Source: Bacillota bacterium
GTDB taxonomy: Bacteria; Bacillota_A; Clostridia; DSM-8532
Length of the DNA: 7,098 bases
Direction of reading: 5' to 3'
Assembly: GCA_023424865.1 (NCBI GenBank)
Contig: JAFADM010000324.1
Coordinates: forward strand, 1-7,098
A program made the translations under genes and the position numbers. This document shows, in pieces, positions 1 through 6,800 of this stretch (position 1 is its first letter; every line of letters starts with the position of its first letter). A model generated the notes under the pieces. It did no database searches, had not been told where the DNA came from, and worked only from the letters and a program-made list of their open reading frames with translations.

Positions 1-1275
1 GTAACCCTCCAGGGAATATGGAATCCGGACAGCCGGATGCCCGCCTGGTTCGGGGACTGGCACAATGACCTTAATGTTCAGGCCTGCTACTGGCCTGCCT
101 ACAAAACAAACCATGTGGAGCTGGTTAAGCCCTATATTGACTATTATACCGCCTGCGTGCCCCGCTTTGAGGAACGGGCGGAAAAGCTGTTCGGTATTAA
201 AAATGCCGTACATATTCCTGTGATGATGGGCCCCGGGGGCTTTGGGGCTGCTTCGGAATGGTGCTTCTGGAATGTGCTTACCGGTCCCGAGCTCTTTGTG
301 GCCACGGATTTCTGCTGGTATTTTGAGTATTCCAATGACAGGGCCGCCTTAGAGGAAAAAATTTACCCCTTCCTTTGCAGGGTTGCCCGATTGTATCAGG
401 GGATTGCCTTTGAGGGAGAGGACGGTAAGCTGCATATTCCCTTTACCAATTCACCTGAAATTTTCAGGGACGGCAAAATGCTCTGTCATGACGACGGAAC
501 CTTTGTCCTGTCCGTCCTCCATTATCTTCTAAAAAAGCTGGCTCTCTATGCCGGGATGCTGGGCAGAGCCGAGGAGGGGCAAGGCTGGGCGCAATTTGAC
601 GAAGCGCTTGTGCCTGTGGCCACCGGTGAAAAGGGTTATCCTCTGTTCCCGGGAGAAGAGGTGTTTGAATCCCACCGCCATTTTTGCCACCTATACCCCC
701 TGTTCCCTCTGGGCAACGATGGGCACAGCAAAACGGCCAATGCCGCTTTGGACGCGGTTATTAATCTTGGCTTCACGGAGTTTGCCTCCTTTTCCTTTCC
801 TTATCTGGCCATGTTCGCTTCCCGCTGCGCCAGAGGCAATATGGCCCGTACCATGCTGGAGATTTATGCCATGGGCTTTCGTACCCGAAACAGCTTTGTA
901 ATTAACGGGGATTCAAATGCCAACGGCCTTTTCAGAATATCGGATACCAACGCAGGGGAAAGCTCCGACGCATTCACCCTTGAGGCGGGTTTCATGTTTG
1001 CCTCTGCCGTGTGCGATATGTTTGCCCACAGAATAAACGATACTATTTATGTGGGCGCAGGCCTTGCGGACGACTGGAAAAGCTGCTCCTGCAGGAATAT
1101 TACGGTTGAGGGCGGGCACCGGATATCACTTCAAATAGAGAACTATCGTATGGTAAAAGCTTCCATTGTCCCCGGTAAGGATGAAACCGTAAACATCCGG
1201 CTTTTCAAGCCTGAAAGGGAGGCGGTAAGGCTTACGCTTAAGAAAGATGCCATACTGGAGCTTATCGAAGGATAG
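1..1275 (+). CDS. GH95-like glycoside hydrolase, C-terminal part (5' end missing)
   Basis: The frame is open from base 1 and ends at TAG 1273-1275, giving 424 visible codons. The first in-frame ATG (37) lies inside a conserved motif, so it is not the start. Family GH95 enzymes (alpha-L-fucosidases and relatives) are usually about 750-800 residues, so roughly the N-terminal half is outside the window. Numbering codons from base 1, family signatures appear in the right order: LQGIWN (codons 3-8), a DLN...YWPA stretch (23-33) matching the NIN...NYWPA catalytic motif, SPE (151-153) matching the general-acid motif, HRHFCHLYPLFP (225-236) matching HRHxSHLxxLFP, and FTLEAGF (325-331) matching FQIDGNFG. 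The last ~75 codons look like the C-terminal beta domain. Relative to characterised GH95 enzymes, the first catalytic Asn is Asp (codon 23) and the catalytic Asp is Glu (codon 328). Fucosidase activity should not be assumed. An uncharacterised GH95-related subfamily is the best description. The visible part shows nothing about localisation. Confidence 0.8.
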   Translation, partial: VTLQGIWNPDSRMPAWFGDWHNDLNVQACYWPAYKTNHVELVKPYIDYYTACVPRFEERAEKLFGIKNAVHIPVMMGPGGFGAASEWCFWNVLTGPELFVATDFCWYFEYSNDRAALEEKIYPFLCRVARLYQGIAFEGEDGKLHIPFTNSPEIFRDGKMLCHDDGTFVLSVLHYLLKKLALYAGMLGRAEEGQGWAQFDEALVPVATGEKGYPLFPGEEVFESHRHFCHLYPLFPLGNDGHSKTANAALDAVINLGFTEFASFSFPYLAMFASRCARGNMARTMLEIYAMGFRTRNSFVINGDSNANGLFRISDTNAGESSDAFTLEAGFMFASAVCDMFAHRINDTIYVGAGLADDWKSCSCRNITVEGGHRISLQIENYRMVKASIVPGKDETVNIRLFKPEREAVRLTLKKDAILELIEG

Positions 1276-1350
1276 CCGGAAGGGCTGACGTCAGGACTTT
1301 CTTTAAATGCAGGCTTTAGAACGTTTATATGAGGCGTCTTCCCGGCCTCA
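1276..1350. terminator. Convergent intergenic gap with weak hairpins
   Basis: Only 72 bases separate the two converging stop codons. Two small dyads are visible. CTGACGTCAG (1285-1294) is a perfect 10-base palindrome followed by TTTCTTT. A 6-base stem, TGAGGC/GCCTCA on the minus strand (1330-1335 with 1345-1350), has a 9-base loop and overlaps the regulator's stop codon. Neither has a long GC-rich stem followed by a clear run of T, so intrinsic termination here is only a possibility. Confidence 0.2.
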
Positions 1351-3627
1351 GGGCTTGCTCCGGGCCTGGGCCCTGTATTCGTTGGGGTTCATCCCCATGG
1401 TCCTTTTAAAGGCATTTCGCATGACATGAACCGAATTGTAGCCTGTGGCGGAGGCAATAACCTCAAGGGTTTTGCCCTCCTCCAGCAGGCGGCAGACATG
1501 ATCGATGCGTATTTTCTCCAGCCTCGATGAAAAATTGGTTCCGTCGGATCGTTTGAACAGAGCGGACAAATAGGCGCTGGTGAAATGAAATTTCTCCGCA
1601 ATGGTGCTGAGGCTCAAATTGGGATCCTCGTGATTTTCCTCAATGTATTTGATGATCTGGTTTATGGTTTGGGAGCTCTTCATCTGCTTGCTTTCCTGCA
1701 CAAGGTCGCAGGCCTTGCCATAAAACAGGGTGAGCCTCTGGAACTGTTCAAGAAAACCCCCGGCCTTATGAAGCTCAAAAATCTCCCTTTGCAGGGAATG
1801 GGTATCCGCTTCCTCGTAGTTTATGCTTTGCAGGGCTTTGATAAGCGTACCCTCAAGCTCGTAAAGCAGGTATTGGGTCATAATGGAGCTTAAGCCGCGG
1901 CTGATAATGTTCTTTTTATAGATGCGCCGGAGCTGATCGGATACAAGCTCCCTGTCCCCAAGGCGTACGGCGTTTATGAGCCGCTCCTCCATGTTTGTGG
2001 GATAAAAATACTCATCCGCCTTATAATCCTCACTGTAAAACCAAACATGCTTTTCGGAGTAATAGGGGCGGTGATTAAAGGCCTCCAGCGCCTCGTCATA
2101 GGATTTTGGCAGCTTCAGCCAGTCCCGGCAGAAGGAGCCCACAAAGAAAATAACCGAGGTTTTTAGCTTTGTGCCCAGGGTGTGGGACAGGGCTGTAAGG
2201 ACCGCCTCCAGATCCCCTTCATAAGCGCTTTTTGAGATGATGCAGGCGCTTTTGGCCGAATCGATATCGTAAAAATAGTCACTGTTATTAAAAAGAGACA
2301 TTATCTCGGATTTAACAAGCTCCTTGATTGCCATGAATTCGTTTACCTGCACCAGCTCCAACTGCTCGTCAGGGATATCGATAAAAAAGACGACGGCAGC
2401 AAATTCCGCTGTCAGGGGCTTCATGTCAAGATTTTCAAGGGAAGCCCGAAGGGTTTCCTCCGTTTCATTGGGCTTGAAGGAGCCTTTCAGGAGCTGTTCG
2501 ACTAAAAACCGCTTCATATGAGGCTTTTGGAGCTCAATATGAAGGCGCAGGTTTTTATTGCTGTCAATAAGACGGGCGACGGATTTGGAAATGTAACTCA
2601 TATTCATGAATTTAAAGCCTTCTGCCCCGGTATTGGTATTAATCATAACCAGAGTGTCGCTTAAGGGCTTGCCGTTAATGTAAACCATGGCAAGGAGCAA
2701 AACGGTTCCCACCAAAAGGGCGGCCAGCATAATGAAAAAGAGCCTTGACCGCACGCCTTCCAGCTGGCTGTCAATAAAGCTTTGAGGAATAACGCTGGTG
2801 TAGGCCATATTGTTGTATTGGGATTTTACCTGCATGACAAGCATTTTTTCCTCATTGACATCGGTATTTAAAAACTGCTTTCCGTCCAGAGCGCCGCTGA
2901 GCTTTTTCAGCACCGTGTCGTCGTAGGTGCTGGTATTAAGAAGGATATTCCCGTAGGAATCGGCTATGTAAATGAAGCTGCCCGGAACATCGCTTTCGGA
3001 GAGCACCTCCATGATATCGGAAACCTTTATGGGCACAAAAAAGGTCCCGGCGGGAGCCGAAGCCAGAGGAAAGGACTGGAGGTATAAGATGTAGTCGTCG
3101 TAATAGCTGCCGATTCGAATATTGGCACTGGGCAGGAGGGCTTTGTTATAGATGACATTGCCGAATAAATGAAGGTAGTCCTCCTGGCTTTTGGTTTCGG
3201 TATATTCAAAATAGCGGCTGAAAAAAGCGTTTTCGTCCAAAAAGCTGTATTTCTGGCTTACAAGTATTCCCGGATTCTTAAGATAGACAAAGTACTCGTC
3301 CGATATGCCGTTGTACCTGTTTTCCCGCACGAAATTTTCAGCGCTCAAAATGCTTGTGATAATGGTTGGATCCTGCTTTGGACTGGTCCTGTAGGAAAGA
3401 TAGCGGAGGGTATTGTTAACGGTTATTTTTGAAAAAACATCGTCCAGCTCTTCAAAATGCCTGTCCATAAGGGTGACGTACTGTTTAAGCGTATGGAGCC
3501 GGGATTCGCTTACGTTTTGTATGAGTATGCTCATAAGATGGTTTTGGGTATTTATGTTCATGAGGATTGGTATAAGAAAAATAAGCAGATAGGATAACAA
3601 AAATCCGATATATATTTTTTTCTTCAT
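1348..3627 (-). CDS. Membrane-bound AraC-family transcriptional regulator with extracellular sensor domain
   Basis: This 759-residue protein is probably a one-component sensor that carries an external signal to DNA. The start is placed at ATG 3627-3625 (MKKKIY...) because GGAGGT lies 6 bases upstream. A longer frame opening at 3690 would begin inside the -35 element and add a non-conserved tail. Residues 5-23 form a transmembrane helix, about 25-290 an extracytoplasmic region in the position of a dCache-like sensor, and 296-317 a second transmembrane helix. A cytoplasmic linker follows, with the YDEALEAF...WFYSED pattern typical of these regulators. Residues 656-752 are the AraC DNA-binding domain, with a first helix-turn-helix near 671-694, a second near 719-745, and an MNPNEYR end. 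There is no receiver or kinase domain, so it is not a two-component YesN-type protein. It is divergent from the GH27-like gene, so that gene is its likely target. Its ligand cannot be read from the sequence. Confidence 0.9.
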   Translation of the reverse strand: MKKKIYIGFLLSYLLIFLIPILMNINTQNHLMSILIQNVSESRLHTLKQYVTLMDRHFEELDDVFSKITVNNTLRYLSYRTSPKQDPTIITSILSAENFVRENRYNGISDEYFVYLKNPGILVSQKYSFLDENAFFSRYFEYTETKSQEDYLHLFGNVIYNKALLPSANIRIGSYYDDYILYLQSFPLASAPAGTFFVPIKVSDIMEVLSESDVPGSFIYIADSYGNILLNTSTYDDTVLKKLSGALDGKQFLNTDVNEEKMLVMQVKSQYNNMAYTSVIPQSFIDSQLEGVRSRLFFIMLAALLVGTVLLLAMVYINGKPLSDTLVMINTNTGAEGFKFMNMSYISKSVARLIDSNKNLRLHIELQKPHMKRFLVEQLLKGSFKPNETEETLRASLENLDMKPLTAEFAAVVFFIDIPDEQLELVQVNEFMAIKELVKSEIMSLFNNSDYFYDIDSAKSACIISKSAYEGDLEAVLTALSHTLGTKLKTSVIFFVGSFCRDWLKLPKSYDEALEAFNHRPYYSEKHVWFYSEDYKADEYFYPTNMEERLINAVRLGDRELVSDQLRRIYKKNIISRGLSSIMTQYLLYELEGTLIKALQSINYEEADTHSLQREIFELHKAGGFLEQFQRLTLFYGKACDLVQESKQMKSSQTINQIIKYIEENHEDPNLSLSTIAEKFHFTSAYLSALFKRSDGTNFSSRLEKIRIDHVCRLLEEGKTLEVIASATGYNSVHVMRNAFKRTMGMNPNEYRAQARSKP

Positions 3628-3633
3628 GCCATG

Positions 3634-3639
3634 ACCTCC
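3634..3639 (-). promoter_or_regulatory. Ribosome binding site of the AraC-type regulator
   Basis: GGAGGT on the minus strand lies 6 bases before ATG 3627-3625. It is a near-perfect Shine-Dalgarno sequence and decides the start in favour of MKKKIY rather than the upstream in-frame ATG at 3690, which would make the protein 21 residues longer. Confidence 0.85.
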
Positions 3640-3661
3640 ACCGCTTCTTCTCTGCTTCCCT

Positions 3662-3690
3662 ATTATACACGAACGCCGGGAGGGTTTCAC
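3662..3690 (-). promoter_or_regulatory. Sigma-A-type promoter for the AraC-type regulator
   Basis: On the minus strand a perfect TATAAT (3667-3662) is preceded by a 17-base spacer and GTGAAA (3690-3685), which matches 4 of 6 bases of TTGACA. Transcription would start near 3655 and leave a leader of about 28 bases containing the GGAGGT site. No other -10 of this quality was found on this strand in the gap. Confidence 0.65.
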
Positions 3691-3853
3691 CGCTAAAAGG
3701 CCACAGGCGTTATTTCACATAAAAAAAGAACCAAATATAAAAAATCGGATCCATCCCTATCCTAAAAAAAGTACTTGTTTGTAACCATTATACCTTGTGA
3801 GGCCGCTGCCTTCCCTCCAATATGGACTTGTAAGAATGTCCCAAATTGTTTAT
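3691..3853 (+). promoter_or_regulatory. Probable control region of the GH27-like gene
   Basis: This AT-rich stretch carries A-runs at 3721-3727, 3739-3744 and 3764-3770. A possible -10, TATAAA (3736-3741), has no good -35 at the right distance. ATTATA at 3787-3792 also lacks a -35. A missing -35 would fit an activator-dependent promoter, as expected for an AraC-family target, but the exact promoter cannot be chosen from sequence alone. Confidence 0.35.
3773..3831 (+). promoter_or_regulatory. Three CTTGT direct repeats, candidate operator
   Basis: ACTTGT occurs at 3773-3778 and 3826-3831, and CCTTGT at 3793-3798. The first two copies begin 20 bases apart, about two helical turns, which is the usual arrangement of direct half-sites for AraC-family proteins. 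The third starts 33 bases further on. The copies are short, so chance is not excluded. The link to the neighbouring regulator is inferred from position. Confidence 0.3.
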
Positions 3854-3859
3854 AAGGAG
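3854..3859 (+). promoter_or_regulatory. Ribosome binding site of the GH27-like gene
   Basis: AAGGAG ends 8 bases before ATG 3868. It supports this start, which also places a canonical signal peptide at the N-terminus. Confidence 0.85.
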
Positions 3860-3867
3860 TGAGTTGG

Positions 3868-6800
3868 ATGAAAAAAGGATGCAAACGCATCATGGCGGCT
3901 TCAGTGGCTTGTGTATTTATCACCTCGTCTTTTCTGACCCCTCTTAACGCTCAAACCGGCTACATCCGGCAGCCTATCCAAGAGGTGGCCCAAAAGCCCT
4001 ATATGGGTTGGAGCAGCTACAGCCTGCAGGTATACGACAACGAGCTTCGCAAATCCAATCCGGAAAAATACGGTTCCATGGACGGCACCATCGTGGGGAC
4101 GGACCCCATTGTGGACCGGATAAGCGCCGAGGGGCTCAAAGCACAGTCCGACGCCATGGAGGCCTATTTGCAGGATTACGGCTACACCTGGATCAATATT
4201 GACGCAGGCTGGAACGGGGACATGGACGCCTACGGAAGACCCCTGCCCAGCACGGTCAGATACCCCAACCCGGGCAATTTCACCTATACGGTTACCGAGT
4301 ATGACCCGGTGAGGGACATGGAGGTAACCCGTACGGTAAAGGACGGCACCGCAGGCTTTAAGGAGCTCATCGATTATATTCATGCCAAAGGACAGAAGGT
4401 TGGCCTGTACCTTATACCCGGCGTGGACAAGTCCGCCGTTCAGAAAAACCTGCCCATTATTGCGGGGACAAACCCCGACGGAACTCCCCTCTATTACACC
4501 GACGAAAACGGCAATCAGCTGGGAATCGGCGATATTGTGGCTCCCCAGCTGCGGGACGACAAGGGAAGGCTCCGGTTTGAAACCTGGAAGAACGCAGACG
4601 GCAGTACGGTTCTTAATAAGGATGGAAATCCGGCTGATTATCCTGTTTATCCCGGAATGGATTACTGGGGCTACACCTATAAAATCGACTTTGACACCCA
4701 CCCGGAAGCGGCGCAGGCCTATATTGACTCCATTGCCGACCTTATTGCCTCCTGGGGGATAGATTTTGTCAAGTTCGACAGTGTTTCGCCGGGCTCGGGC
4801 ATGAGTGTTGCGCAGTCGGATGCCAGGGGGGATGTGGCCGCCTGGTCCAAGGCCCTTAAAAGAAACAATATTTGGTTTGAAATCTCCTGGGCCCTAGATC
4901 ATGAATACGCGGATTACTGGAAAAAGTACGCCGACGGCTGGCGCATACACTGGGACATTGAAGCCTATAATTTAAGCGGCATGGTCAACTGGGATACCGT
5001 CTCCAGGCTGTTTCCCCGTAACGCCCTTTGGTGGAGGGAAGGGGGGCAGGGCTCCTGGAACGATTTTGACTCTCTCAATATCGGCAACGGCAATTCTCCC
5101 GGCAATATGTACAGGGACGGGCTTACGGATGTTGAGAGGCAAACGGCCATGACCTTCTGGTGTGTTTCGTCGGTACCCCTCTACCTGGGCAGCGATATGA
5201 CAAAGCTTGATACCTACGGCCTGAGCCTTTTGACCAATACGGAGGCCATTGCCATTAATCAGATGGGCAATCCCGCCCAGCCTGTTTCGGCGGATACACC
5301 CTACCAGGTATGGTTTTCCAATAATGGGGACGGAACCTTTAATGTTGCCCTTTTTAATTTGAGCGGGCAGCAGGCGGAGGTTGGTGTGAACTGGGAGGAT
5401 ATTGGACTTGATGGCACGGCCTCTGTCAGGGATATCTGGAACAATGCGGATTACACCCAGGTTGCGGAAGGCTTCACAGCCAATTTGCCCGCCCATGGCT
5501 CCGCCCTTCTTAAGGTGACAGCTCAAAGCGGCAGCCTCCTGTCGGTTAATAACGATGATCCTCTCATCCGTCGCGTAAGCCTCACCGATACGGACGGGAT
5601 GGACAGAACCGATCCCAACTGGACAGATTACCTTTGGCAGTACAATGCCTTTTATCAGGTACCAAAGGCCCGGCAGGACATAACGATTACCCTAAACGAT
5701 GGTGAAACCGCTGGGGTGAGCGTGCCGGAAACGGCCTGGGCTGAAGGTTTGGTGTTATCCGAAGCTCTGTCCGCCCAGTCCTTCGTTTACGGAAAAGGCC
5801 TGGAAGGGCCTGTGGACCCATCCGACGATCCTCATTCCACTCTCATAAACGGAGACGATCCCGGCATCATCTTTGTGGGAGGCTTCAATTCCTACGGGGA
5901 CAGAAAGGAATGGGGCAAATCCGACAACCGGCTGACCTCCTCCCTTTTATATAAGGGGGATATTCAGTATGTGGATGCCATAGATGCGTATTTTGAATAC
6001 GCCTTCGAGGGAGTGGGAATTGAGGTTGTCCTTGAAATAATGCCCCGGACGGAAAGCGAAAAAGGCTCCAGCGTTATTGATATCTTCTTGGACGGTGAGC
6101 TCATGGAAACCATGGACACTTCGGTGCTTGCCTCCAAGCGTGAGGTCAGGACCGTATACTCGGCCAAGGATCTTCCTGACAGCTCTCATACTTTGAGGGT
6201 TGCTGCCAGGGACGACCATTACCTGCAGCTTGACGCTTTAAAGGTTATCCCCGCCTACCAGGTATACATTAATAACGACGATCCATCTATTGTTTATACA
6301 GGAAATAACGGAAAAGTGTGGCAAAGGCATGACAGCCGTCCGGTAGGGGGACACTTCAAGGGAGACATTCACTACATCGATACGGCAGGAGCCTCCTTTG
6401 AATACAATTTCACAGGAACCGGTCTTGCTCTTGTCATGGAAGTCATTAATACACCGACTCTTGTGGAGCTTTTTCTGGACGGCGTTTCCCAGGGAGTACG
6501 AGACGTATCCTCCGGAATGACCGCCGACAGGGAGGTACGGGAGGTTTACTCTGTTTCCGGCCTTTTAGAGGGCAATCATATGTTTAAGCTTATCACCCAG
6601 GATGCCAATTATGTTCAACCGGACGCCCTTGTGGTTACCGCCAGTGCCTTAATCTCACCTGCCGACACCGTGCCGTTCGAAAAATCCGCACCGGTGGATG
6701 TGACAACCCAATTGCTTTATGGGGAAGGTTCCCTCGTAAAAATAGAAAATGAAGGCCAGGAGCTGGTTAGAGGCCAGGATTACACTGTGAACGGATACAC

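Noticed and set aside
548..901. Plus-strand frame of 117 codons inside the GH95-like gene
   Set aside because: It is out of frame with a well-supported coding region and has no family features.
3628..3690. Extended N-terminus of the regulator starting at ATG 3690
   Set aside because: It would begin inside the -35 element, lacks a ribosome binding site and adds a basic non-hydrophobic tail before a transmembrane helix. The ATG at 3627 has GGAGGT at ideal distance.
3721..3770. Phased A-tracts causing DNA bending
   Set aside because: The three A-runs are centred about 17.5 and 25.5 bases apart, which does not follow the helical repeat consistently.
3780..3793. Possible catabolite-repression (cre) site, TGTAACCATTATAC
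   Set aside because: It differs from the consensus TGWAANCGNTNWCA at three conserved positions, including the central G, so it is too weak to call.
3828..3856. TTGTAA and TATAAG with a 17-base spacer as promoter for the GH27-like gene
   Set aside because: The -10 would overlap the AAGGAG ribosome binding site, so the transcript would start after it.
3901..4701. Long open frame on the minus strand (266 codons)
   Set aside because: It lies fully antisense to the GH27 catalytic domain, whose plus-strand frame has clear family motifs. The minus-strand product shows no recognisable domain, and such frames are common opposite GC-biased codons.
4972..5526. Open frame on the minus strand (184 codons)
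   Set aside because: It is antisense to the GH27 barrel end and beta-sandwich. It has no motif or convincing ribosome binding site, so it is a shadow frame.
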